Assembly (NCBI GenBank): GCA_038093975.1
Contig: JBBPTG010000007.1
Span: 1-64,000, forward strand
Source of the DNA: Chalciporus piperatus
Lineage: Eukaryota; Basidiomycota; Agaricomycetes; Boletales; Boletaceae
DNA: 64,000 nucleotides
Direction: 5' to 3'
In this document: in pieces, positions 11,692 through 22,331 of the stretch
How the letters are laid out: each line of letters begins with the position of its first letter
Position numbering within the stretch: position 1 is the stretch's first letter
The notes under the pieces: generated by a model
What the model saw: the letters and a program-made list of their open reading frames with translations, nothing else
The model's database searches: none
Told to the model about the DNA's origin: nothing
Translations under genes and position numbers: made by a program

Positions 11692-13852
11692 CTACACGAT
11701 GTACACATCATTCGTCTGCGATTTCCAGCGCATCGCCTCGCCGTCCATGAGCCCATGAGCATAGCACATCCCTATCAACACGTATCGCTGGCATCCAGAT
11801 GGTACACCTTCCAATTCTTCGCTCCCCGCATCCCTCAACAAAAATGGGGCACGTCCACCATGCAAGATGAACATGTGATCCCCTTCCTTCACTCGCGACG
11901 GCGCAAGGCCGATATATCCTCTATCCGTCACGAACATCGTCTGCCTGGCAGATGCGTTTCGGATGGTCATATCCATCATGGCAGAAATGTCTCCAGCTGC
12001 TGGGGGTTTTGCGTTTGATGCGACCTGCCTACTGATAGACTGGGGGGCTGCGTGCTCGGCGAGCCCGGGTTCCATCTGATTACACCACGCTGTGAATGCT
12101 ATATGATCGGAAAGTTGACCGCGGCGAATGGAAAGGCCGGAGTCCGCGCGAGAGCCGCGGACGAAGAACGTATTGCCGCAGAGCGTACGCCGGAATGCGT
12201 CCCGCCAGCCTACGGAGGTAGAGTTGGTTGACTTGTCATCGATGGGGGGAGGATCTGTGTCTAAGGGCGTGACGACATATGCGGTAGATTCGGCGAGGTC
12301 CTTCCAGGACCGAAATACGTCTGAGATCTCTTGAGGGCTTTTCGTGAAGTCCATGGCACGATCTACTCGCACGATCGTATCCACATTGAACCCGTGGAGA
12401 CATAACACGGTATCGCCAACCAAGCGGGCAGATGAAGCCTCGGTATCCCCAGATGCCTTATACAAAATCACCCCTGTAGATCGGAAGGTTTCAGGGATGT
12501 TCCATTTCACGACCCATGAGGGGAGTTCAGGGTAGCTGGTGTCATTGTTATGGATGCAGTCGCCCAAAACAGACAGTGTCTTCGTCATCTGGATTATCTT
12601 CAGCGTCGTTGCTTGGTATATCTGCGGAGCTTCGAGTCTGTAGTTTGGGATAATGGGATCTTTGTCGGGCCACTTTAGTTTCAGCCCAAGGAGACCGTAC
12701 TCATCGGTAGCTTGCCTATTGCGAGACAAGCGCAACGCGGGTTCCAGATCGCTATCCCAGAAGTGTCGCCTGGAGTCCCACGGACGATAAACATAGGCCA
12801 GGGTCCTGTAGAAATGATCTAGGATGTCGATCTGCCATTTGGGTAGCTGCCTGTGGAAGTCGGCACAACATGTCCCAGAATGTTGACTGTAGAATCGAGA
12901 AGCCCAGATGAAGACGACCAGAGGAGCCGCAGTAGGACCGTATGTAACGGTTGCGTGCTCGGGTAGCACGCATTCGCAAGCCTTCTCATTGGCTGGCAAG
13001 CACCTAGACGATCCCAAAGAGTGTCTTACAGCACGATTACTAACACCTTGTCCAAAACGAGGTTCCTAAGGCTGCCAAAAAATCGGCTAGGTTCGCAGAT
13101 GCTTGTAAGATCCACATGCGGGTCCACCATGGGCGACGCATCAGGAAATCAACAGTGCGAAAGAAGTTTTCGTTAAATTGAGGGTTTCCGCTGTCGCTGC
13201 TGTTCGGGGTGAAGTATGGTTGGTCACGAAGATGCACCTTCTCCCGTGCCAGAGATGCAACCAGTCGGAAGGCATGGTGAATGTAATCTGCGTCATCGCA
13301 GTTCTCTATTCCTGCTGCATGGATCGGATCTGCCTTGAATCGACAATAGTCATCGATCTCGTTATCAGGGAAGGGGCCCGAGACCCACGCGCCAGGTCGA
13401 GTTTTCTGAAGAGGGAAAGGTGCTGCTGGACAACAGGAAGAGAGTCGTACTTCTTCCTCAACCCAAAGTATCACATGCGCAGCTTTGCCATAGACAATGT
13501 TCATCAAGCCAACCTGCTGACCACGCTCATCAATATCATCTTGATTGATCGAAAGCTGGTCGATCCAGAGGGTTCTGTGATCATGAAGGTGACGCAAGCG
13601 GCGAAGGGCATAATACAAGTTGTCGGTGACGATGACCTCGCAGCCATTGAGAAGGATCGATTGGTTTTCAGTTGAAGGTCCCCACATGTAGGAGAGGGCC
13701 TCGAACTTCGATTCCAAGTCGAGATCTGCCTGCTCTAGGTGGCAGTCAATAGGATCTGACCATCCACCTGGTCTCAAGCTAACGAGTCGGACCTGGCGGG
13801 AATTGGGGTCTAGCGCAGAGTAGATACCAACACGCTTCGAAGTGGTTGTCAT
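11692..13852 (-). CDS. HET-domain (heterokaryon incompatibility) protein
   Basis: Two exons (13852-13047 and 13003-11692) around a 43-bp intron give 705 residues with matching phase. The N-terminal HET domain shows its three hallmark blocks: FEALSYMWG, LWIDQLSINQDDIDERGQQV and WWTRMWILQ. The C-terminal part has the usual end of ascomycete-style HET proteins, including FVTDRGYIGLAPSRVKEGD, a FILHGGRAPFLLRD stretch and YVLIGMCYAHGLMDGEA. HET proteins trigger cell death after non-self fusion. No NACHT, WD40 or STAND part is attached. It is convergent with SIN3 (212 bp apart). Its HET domain is only distantly like those of genes A-C. Confidence 0.88.
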
Positions 13853-14632
13853 TTGAAGGTCTGGACTGTGCGATTAAACCTAGATTCCCGGATGAAAAGT
13901 CCAAGTATTCACTTACTTAGCTTATAATTTCGAGGAAAGACCACTCTCAAAGTAGATCAGGACGCTGGGGGACGAGGTTTATCTGAAGTCTGCACTCGAA
14001 GCTGAACATCGATTCGTCAGACAAAGTCAGATGATAGATCAGTCGAGTGCAATTCTATTGACTGACCTGAGCGCCGTAACGGGGTGAGTGCTAGATGATA
14101 GTACTGCCCTAGATGGATGAGGTAGTAAAGTATCGTAGTGCACGTGAGTCTCAGGTCAGGCTAGTGGATCCGAGTCCTAGGACGGGCCGGGGCTCGACAG
14201 TCAATCTTGGACTGTCTGGAGCGGCGGAGCCAAGACGTGGATTCCCCTCAAATGGGATACTCAGTCACTGTGCCTATACGTTCGTCGGAATTGGCCATTG
14301 GCTGTGCTCTCCATTTTCTCGAAGACTGTTTGCATTCGGAATCGGGAGAGGAAATTGAATGGCTGGCCGCCGCTCGATGGATCCATGTTTGAACGTGTTC
14401 AGACGTGCCATTCGAATGTGTTTTTGGGACTGAGGCTTGATCAAAGTACGGAGAGTGCGTCACGGTACCGACACGTCACGGTCGAAGTCGTGGGGAGAAG
14501 CCTGAACAACTGTCTTTCTTCAGTCTTCGGTCTGTCTCTGAGGGGAGACTAGGTCGAAGTTCAAGTAGTATGGTCGGTAGACTCGGTACAGTAGCCTGAG
14601 TGACATAAGCAGGCTGGGTTCGGTTCGAGCCG
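13853..14632. other. intergenic, no gene seen
   Basis: No coding exon is supported. It contains one copy of a short dispersed repeat near 14495-14560 with the core GGGAGACTAGGTC. Confidence 0.6.
14495..14560 (+). repeat. dispersed repeat copy 1 (core GGGAGACTAGGTC)
   Basis: Core at about 14543-14555. Related copies lie near 24152-24215, 52288-52370 and, with a partial core, 48688-48740. Confidence 0.5.
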
Positions 14633-14660
14633 ATGTTCGGAACCAACCTTCAGCTAAGTA

Positions 14661-15075
14661 CTGCTCGCGGGCCAGCGACGACGGCAACGGTCAAGACAAG
14701 ACAATGCAAAGTAGGAGACTTCTCGCAGGTGTGGTGGTGTCCTGGTGGCAGGGAATTGTTGGTGGCTCGCGAACGCACTCCACCAATACTAAGGCTACGA
14801 GTGCGAGACGGCACTGCATGGGGGACTGGCACATTGACGGACGTACAGAGTATCGCTCACTCAAGGGATGGGAGGTGTATTGTCGGGGGACGAACCGATG
14901 GGAAGCTGACGATTTGGGACAGAAAGACTCAAAGAGAAGTCTTTCAAACCGCGGAATTCCACAGCGGAGAGGTCACAGCATTGGATGTCTCACCAGATTC
15001 GACCAAAATTGCGAGTGGATCGGTGGACGGTTCGGTCATGCTGTGGAGTTTCGTCACTGGAAAACGAGGGAACTT
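14661..15075 (+). pseudogene. WD40 fragment, truncated paralog of gene A
   Basis: It encodes two WD40-like blades that closely match gene A: WWCPGGRELLVARE, then GGRTDGKLTIWDRKTQREVF and HSGEVTALDVSPDSTKIASG followed by DGSVMLWS. Similarity ends at about 15060, where gene A continues through more blades. Only a short unrelated tail follows to a stop near 15154. The upstream ATGCAAAGTAGG context resembles the gene A first exon. With no TPR or HET exons it is probably a dead 5' fragment, though it could still make a short protein. Confidence 0.75.
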
Positions 15076-15154
15076 CCGAATGGCCAATCTGGATTTCAGA
15101 CCGATTGGGGCATCTGGCGCATGTATCATTCACGTTTTTAGCGTTTATCCATGA

Positions 15155-16046
15155 GCACAACCTTCTTTTCGTAACTATCACCATGTCACAGAAGCATATC
15201 CTCGAGGAGTCACTGGCCATGACCCGTGTGGTCCGATATCCACGATGGGTTGATCAAAAGGGATCAAACATGCTCATTTGGACATATGGACTACACGTTT
15301 TCCGAGGTGAACGTACAACGGCAAGTCGCATGTTGGTCGCATGCCCCAGGGCCCAGGGTGGTTGCACCAGGTTCAGATGGCAAGCATTCTGGGAGCCGTC
15401 GTATGAAGAAATGGATGACGGGATGGTGCACTGTCAAACCGGAGGGAAGAAGTACGCTCTTGATTACAGCCCGATCAGTGGCACTTACGCGCCGCGGCAG
15501 GCCTTCACTTGCATTTCGAATTGCTCCGGATCTGCCGGCGGGGTCTCGGATGGATTCATCACTGTGCATTCTTGCCAGCGGGGTAGAGGGTTGCCAGTGT
15601 CAGTCATCGGTAAGGACCTTCCTTGGCCCATCAGTCCGAAAATCTGCGCTTCCACAACACACTTCATTACATGCTGGCCATCCTCGCGGTTGATTCAATC
15701 CGCTCCATACCAGGGGACTTTTCTCAACGGCATCTGGCATCATGATCGAGATTGACGAAGAAGTTTCGCCACCCATTAGGCTACTCTGGGAGGGCGCAAG
15801 ATAGCCGATCCACACTGGCACAAGATCCGTTTCAAGTCAAGGTAACGTTTGAAGCCTCGAGGTAAGAAGATGCAAAGTAAGATCGAAAAATTCAGAACGG
15901 GACTTATCAAATTGCCAGACGACAAGGTCGAGAGCTTGCGTGGCCACCCAACATCCAACTCCTTCATCCCCTGTCGCATCTCCAGTGTCTTTTAGCTCTC
16001 CAGGGACGACGGCGACAGTCACGATAGACATCTTAGCTACTGGAAC
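15155..16046. other. spacer between WD40 fragment and gene A
   Basis: No recognisable exon. At 15999-16055 the sequence resembles the region just 5' of the WD40 fragment (about 14668-14715), so the two loci share promoter or 5' sequence from one duplication. Confidence 0.5.
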
Positions 16047-19000
16047 ATGCAAGGTAGGATGCTGCCGCTCAGCACACCCATGGAATTTCATTCATTGATG
16101 TCTACAAAGCCGTTCCAAAACCACTACAAGAGGTCAATATAGATGGTCGGCTAGCTGATGCCTGGTGGTGTCCTGACCGCAGACAAGTGCTGGTAGCTCG
16201 CGAAAACGCTGCAGGAGTAGTTTTGCGAGCGCGAGATGGACATGTATTGGGATCACTGACAGACACGTGGGGTATCATTCCCTCTAGAGACGGAAGGTGG
16301 ATCGTCGGCGGACGGGAGGACGGGAGGCTGACGGTCTGGGATAGAAGAACTCTTGAGGAGGTCGTTCAAACCGCGGAACGCCACAGCGGCAAGGTCGCGG
16401 ACGTGGACATATCACCAGACTCGTCAAAATTTGCGAGCGGCTCAGAAGATGGCTCGATCATGCTGTGGGGTCTCGTTACTGGGAAACAACTTGCGGACCC
16501 TCTGGATATCGGCAGCGGCAAGGCGCTGTCTCTCAAATTCTCCCCCGCTGGTGATCGCCTTGGTGCTTGTCTTTGGGCCGAAGAGGGCGCTGTCTTCATC
16601 TGGGACGTTTCCGGTAATCAGCTCACTCAGCTTCTCAAGATCAACTTTAAGCACCCGCGACGATTTGACTGGTCGGACGATGGAAGACAGGCCCTTGCCG
16701 GATCCAATACTTCGATGGTAGTCATTGATTCCGTGACGTTATCCACAAGCGAGCACCCAACCGGATGTTTGTTCCTTTCACACAGCGGAAAGTTCTTTGT
16801 CGCTTTCACTCCAGGTGTTGGCTCCCGGTTTGCAGATGTGGCGACACATGCCGACCTTAGCCCAACATTTTCTTGTTGGCCACTCGGCCTCTCTGCGGAT
16901 GATACCCTTATGACGGGCTCTCCCATGGGCGGCCTTAGGAACCCACTCTCTATATGGAATGTACAAGATATGCTCCCCAAGTACTACACCCTCGCTGTGA
17001 GTGTTCCATACTCACTTGCCACGCGCCATCGATTAATAGATGATTCTTCTCTATTCTTGCCTTCCCTGGACCAGTCCGTAAGTGGAGTTTAAATGAGCTT
17101 AGAGCGCACAAGTTCTGAACTCGAACTCTTCTTCATTTTTAGCCCGTGAGTCGTCGCTTCGTGTCTCATAGTCTGGGATTGGCACTGACTAGATCGTACA
17201 GCTCATAAATGTCAGCAACGTGGCGCTGGTAGCTTGGTATGAAGGACGGTTACCAGACGCCGAAGCAGCCCTGTCGAGCGAGATTTCCCATCATTCGGAT
17301 AGTAGTCATCATGCGTTCGCTAATCGAGCTCTTGTCCGGGCCCGCTTGGGAGACTGGAATGCATCTCTTGAAGATGCCAGAACGGTAATCTTTCCATCTC
17401 CTCCGTTTGTCCTCTGTTTACTCGAGCACTCTCTAGTCAATTAACATTCAGCCGACCACCACAGGTCGCATCGCAGAGGGAATTGCCTTGAGTGGACAGG
17501 GAAATCACACCGCTGCAATGCTGGCGGTCAATCTTGCCCTTCACAACGATTTTTGGTATGAAAGAGAATTGGTATTGCTCATCAAAGTGAGTCATACATA
17601 TTGCTTAGCACGTTCATTCTCACTGACCTGTTTTGTTGGTCGATTAGGCCATCGTCGTATTCAAGCGCGGACACCATAAAGAGGCTCTCGGACATGTGGC
17701 AGAGATAACACAGATCGCCTTTGATAAGCGGATGCCTAGGTTCATTGAAGTGAGCATTCCTTCCAGCGTCTTTCATCAGACTTGGTTAACATTTTATCTA
17801 GGCTTATATGCATTTACTCCGTGGACAGGGGGCGATGAAGATCAAGAATTACGACGCAGCGATAAAATCGTTCACGACTGCACAAGATCTTGGCCCCTTC
17901 GGCAAGGTACCCAGACTCGACACCATTTTCCTCGTAAGGTCGTGCCTCAACCTCATGTTCGCCCTGATTGACTTGCCGACAGTTGTTTGGATGGGAGTTC
18001 GACTCTTTCTGGTTTACGCTGCACCAACTCAAATGCTCAGCGCTACTCGCCGCAGATCGTACGAAGGATGTAGCTGATTTGCTCAAAGTAATGTCCCTCG
18101 AATTCGGGGACGAGATCATGGCGGAAAAGGAGAAAGCAGCGTGGCTCGCAGGTGAGTATGCTGCGGGGATGTAGTTTCTGCTTGTTCGAATATCAGTTAT
18201 CAGGCAAGAAGGTTCAATGCGTCAAGACGTCGGAGAAACTAGGCGATGCCGCCATGCAATCGAAACAGTTTGATGATGCAACACTGCATTACTCAGCCGC
18301 GTTAGCCAACGATCCCGGGCCACAGAGTGCAGAACGACTCTTTGTTAAGCGCAGCAATGCACATTTGGAGAGGAAGACGTGGGAGAGCGCACTCGAAGAC
18401 GCAGAAGAGGTAGGTCCTCTTCCTCTGAGTACGACATTAGCCACCGTTGACGGTTGTCACAGGCGCTCAAGCTGAATCCGTCATCCGCTGCGGCGCGTGA
18501 GTGCAAGCTTGCAGCACTGCGTGGCCTGGGACGGTATGAGGATGCATTTGATCTCTCGAGGCCGACGGATGCGCAGACCAATCAGTCCCCCGCTATGAAG
18601 CTCCCTCGTGAGCATCTCCGCTACATTATGAGTGGCATGCGCTGACTGTTCGCTACAGAACAGAATGACAAGGTCGACACCGTTTTTGCGGAGACCAAGG
18701 CAGCCATTGATGCGGCTCGCCAAAAGATCCTGAAGAGGTGTCCGCTCGTTGTCATCGACGTCGAAACCGGCCGGCTCTGCGATGGAAGAGAGTGGACGCG
18801 TAAATTCGAGGAGAGTTTGAGTTATAAGGTCCTTGCCACGTCGGGGACGGTACAAGAAGACCTCGTCCGACTTACCGTCGAACAGTTTTTTGCATACGTC
18901 ATGTTCTCCCACAAATGGGACGAGCGGCACCAAGAACCGTCATTCCAGGACCTCTTGGGCAAGTCTGTCTGGGACTTACCGCCATCGCCCACGATCAACA

Positions 19001-20265
19001 AGTTACGCAAATTCTTGGAGCTCGCCAAGAAGGCTGGGTTTAGGTTCGCGTGGTCGGATACGTGTTGTATCAACAAGCTAGACCCGCACGTGTTAGCCGA
19101 GTCGATCACCTCGATGTTCAAGTGGTACGCAGGGGCGGTCCTCACGATAGTCTTCCTCGCGAACGTCCCGTCACCGTCCAGACTAGGTGACCTCAGGACT
19201 AGCGCGTGGATGACGCGGGGCTGGACGCTCCAGGAGCTTCTCGCTCCCAAGGTGATCCGATTCTACGATCGGGACTGGAATCCCTATCTCAACGACCTCT
19301 CCCCTAACCACAAAAACTCACCTGCAATCATGAAAGAGCTGGCTGCGATAATGCACGTAGATCCTGCAACACTCGTCGACTTCCGCCCCCATGCTTTGGG
19401 GGTGCGGGAGAAGCTACGATTAGCTTCGACGCGCGTCACCACCAGGGAGGAAGATATCGCCTACTGCTTGATCGGCATCTTTGCCAGTGACATTCGGCCG
19501 CACTACGGTGAGGGAGCGGATGCGCTCGGGCTGCTCTTGCAGGGGATCGTTGGTCGTTCAGGCGAAGTAGCAGTACTCGCCTGGACGGGAAATCCATCCG
19601 CTTTTCACTCGTGTCTCCCCGGAGAGGTAGCCGTCTACCAGCAGTCCCCATCCATCCCATCCATTCCCGCCGACGAGATCGAAAAGCTCGTCGCGAAGCT
19701 GAAGAACACTACCTCAAAGGAGGTGGCTGCGAGCATCTATGACAAGATCGTCAAACTTGGGCCGCCCCGCTTCATCGACCGCCGTCTCAGCCTCCCTTGT
19801 ATCCAATTTCCCGTAACTGAACTCAGAACCAAGACACTCAGCCTCGCGACCATCTCACGCCAGATGGGTGGCACCGAGAGCGCTTACAGTGCCAAGGTGT
19901 CGGGCATTGGCACTCTGACGATCAAGACGGCAGACGCACTTCCCACCAACGTGAAGGGCCTAAGATTCGTTCTCGTACACCCGTGGATCCGCGATCTCTT
20001 CGATCCAGTGGACGAAGATGATGATTGGAACGATGACCTAGAGCCTGAGGCCGAATTGACCTCTGTACCATCAGCACCGTCGTCCGGTTATGACCGGGCG
20101 TTGAGGTTGATCACTCGTCTCAGACAGCCATTCAGCGCTCTGCTGCTTGTGAAGGTCTCGCACCAGGAGTATCGAAGGGTTGCTGCTGACAAGGAGATCG
20201 TCGTTCAGTTGCCCTTGACTGTGTCGTCGAAGGACATCCGTGTAGGCATGGTGGACATCTTGTGA
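16047..20265 (+). CDS. WD40-TPR-HET protein, gene A
   Basis: Exons: 16047-16053, 16110-16996, 17075-17077, 17143-17145, 17202-17384, 17452-17586, 17648-17749, 17802-17933, 17983-18151, 18204-18409, 18463-18607 and 18659-20265. All phases agree and give about 1,190 residues. WD40 blades fill the first 300 residues (GGREDGRLTVWDRRTLEEVV, DISPDSSKFASGSEDGSIML). TPR-like helices follow (HAFANRALVRARLGDW, then VQCVKTSEKLGDAAMQSKQF). The HET domain lies at the C-terminus after a VIDVETGRLCDG motif: FSHKWDERHQEPSFQDLL, FRFAWSDTCCINK and WMTRGWTLQELLAPKVIRFY. This is the reverse of the HET-NACHT-WD40 order known from HET-E. The expected role is sensing plus incompatibility-type death. The 7-nt first exon is the least certain part. 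Confidence 0.85.
17075..17077 (+). other. 3-nt microexon (Ser codon TCC), gene A
   Basis: TCC sits between AG and GTAAGT. The paralogs have TCA (gene B) and TCT (gene C) at the same place, all Ser, with variation only at the third base. Confidence 0.7.
17143..17145 (+). other. 3-nt microexon (Pro codon CCC), gene A
   Basis: CCC sits between TTTTTAG and GTGAGT. The paralogs have CCA (B) and CCC (C). It is followed by a normal 183-nt exon in all three genes. Confidence 0.7.
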
Positions 20266-21227
20266 GGGGTCACGGTACGCACCCATCAAACGGGTCTCTT
20301 GCTTTCCGGTTTCATTGCTACGCGTTCATGTCGTTTCCACGTAATTTACCAGTCTCGATTTTCCCTATCGTTGGCATCTATATGCCCATGCTTGGATAAC
20401 ACGCACTCGTCCTTAGGTATTCATGCCGATTACTACATTTTTGTACAGGAACGCTTAAGCAGCATCTTCGCCTTGCCTGAACGACTCGCTGGTAGTACTA
20501 AAGCCCTCATGCCGTGCTCCGTCATAATTGCTCTGGATAGCTGAAAAAGGCTCCGAGTTGACGCACTGGGAGCACATCGATTATCAGCAGCACTCCCAGG
20601 TCCATTGCCAGCGATAAAGGTGCATGCATGTCATGGACTCGGAGAGTGATCAATGAAGGATAGTCCACTGCCATCCGACTCGTCGGTGCTTCCGCTTGTG
20701 CCCCGTTCACGACCGTTACCTCTCCCTGCCTTTCGGCGCCTTTCCGACCTCTCAACCCAAAATCTCATCAAAGCAGTAGACAGAGCACATAGCTTCGAAA
20801 AGGTGTGGCGGTTGCGTCACCTCGACCAGAGTCCCAAGGCTCGGGACTATCCGAACTCACGCTGAAACAAATCACCGCCCAACGTCAACATTGAAAAGCG
20901 CTGTCACGGTAATTGCAGTGCAAGTCGTGATAGTTTCAAGCAAGTTTCAAGTTTGATTGAACCTGTCCCGTCTCTGAATTCCGTGGAAGCAGGAACTATC
21001 ACAGCCTAGCACAGCACCCTTGTCTCCTGGCCTATCAGCCAATTGACAGCCTGAGACGACCTCAATCGCCTCAGTTGCCTCACTGTCACACCCAAGTGCC
21101 AGTGTGACTCCTTTCGATGCACAACATTTTACGATCATGATACCTATCGCTCCCTGCGATATAAAATCAAGTGAAAAATGGAACACCAACTGACAGTATT
21201 CTCCACCATCAAGGACCTTCCTCTGCG
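20266..21227. other. intergenic, no gene seen
   Basis: Neither strand shows a spliced or unspliced frame with recognisable features. A promoter for the Cys-rich protein is expected at the right end (GATATAAAATC near 21158). Confidence 0.5.
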
Positions 21228-21968
21228 ATGTTTCGCTTCCTTTGTGCTCTGCTATTTTGCCTCCCAGTAGTCTTTGCAGATGATATTATCCGTATCCCCC
21301 GTCACCACAACTCCGCTGCTCAGACACCCGTTCTCACTCAGCTCTTGGTGAGGAGTGCCAAGTTCAGTCGGAGGGATAAAGGGGATGGGTGTATAGACGG
21401 ATGGAGTGCGTTAACTCTTCTCCGTCCACTATAGTGGCGTACCATTTGACCACGTCCTGTCCAGGTGTTTGCCCAGAATACCCCAACCTATGTGTTTCTG
21501 ACGGTTGGCACTGCGTACGTTGCACATATATGTTTAGTGGTCACGATCCCATCCCATTATCCAGTGCAACGACCTTGTCTCGTGTCAGGACGGCTGGAAT
21601 GTACGTTTGTCTGAATCTCTTCATCTCTTACACAGATCCTGATGTGGTCTACTTCGCAAGTGTTACGGGGTTAATCAGTGAGATCACTTTGGTATTGAGC
21701 TTTATTCAACTTCTGACCATTTGCTGCAGCTGCTGCCCGCCGGATGCTAACACTTGTGGAGGCAAGGTTTGTTGCTACGCTGGTCAAGTCTGCTGTAACG
21801 ACCACTTTGGTGGATGTATGTACCCTTCATCGCTAAACGATGACCGTGTATTAACATGCCTCGAAAGGTTGCCCTTCTGAGTCGAGTTGCTCGGAAGATA
21901 GCAACACATGTTCCTTCAATGCTCGTGGTCATGGTGGCAGCAGCGGCCTTGGTGCATCTGTACTTTAA
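21228..21968 (+). CDS. small secreted cysteine-rich protein
   Basis: The start at 21228 gives a signal peptide, MFRFLCALLFCLPVVFA. Exons with good signals are 21228-21405, 21465-21514, 21565-21600, 21730-21815 and 21868-21968. A 26-nt exon at about 21636-21661 is needed to keep phase and is provisional. The mature protein has repeated Cys clusters: CPEYPNLCVSDGWHC, CNDLVSCQDGWN, CCPPDANTCGGKVCCYAG, QVCCNDHFGGCCP and SESSCSEDSNTC, then a Gly/Ser-rich end. The CC-rich spacing resembles granulin-like or fungal secreted disulfide-rich proteins. It could be an effector-like or cell-wall protein; no function can be assigned. Confidence 0.7.
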
Positions 21969-22331
21969 AGAATTCGTGGATGACCTGTAAAATCGTGTGT
22001 CGATCTCGATGTCGACTAATGTATTCGTTCCACGGATTCGAGTATTGTACTTTTCCTGTTCCTGTTCTTACATATACTACGTATATGGCTGTACACAATC
22101 TGGCATATGGGGTTACCCTATTTATTTTATGTGTAAAGGTCATAAAGCTTGACTCGATCCTGGTAGAGTGCATTGTAGTGGCCAGCATCGTCGGTGGAAT
22201 CGAATCGGTCGGACTCAACCACTATGTAACTCAGCTTTCATAGGACATGGAACGCTGTGACCCTTTTATGTAGGGAAATCCAGGAAATGTACAAGGACCA
22301 TTATACGAGCACAAAACTGCCAATCAAGTTA
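21969..22331. other. intergenic between Cys-rich gene and G1
   Basis: Convergent 3' ends. Nothing further seen. Confidence 0.5.

Noticed and set aside
14985..15755. 256-codon plus-strand frame after the WD40 fragment
   Set aside because: The first part is an off-frame reading of the WD40 blade and the remainder shows no motif, start context or homology I can name.
16047..20265. NACHT/STAND ATPase in the WD40-HET proteins
   Set aside because: No P-loop is present in the middle of any of the three proteins; that region is TPR-like helices.
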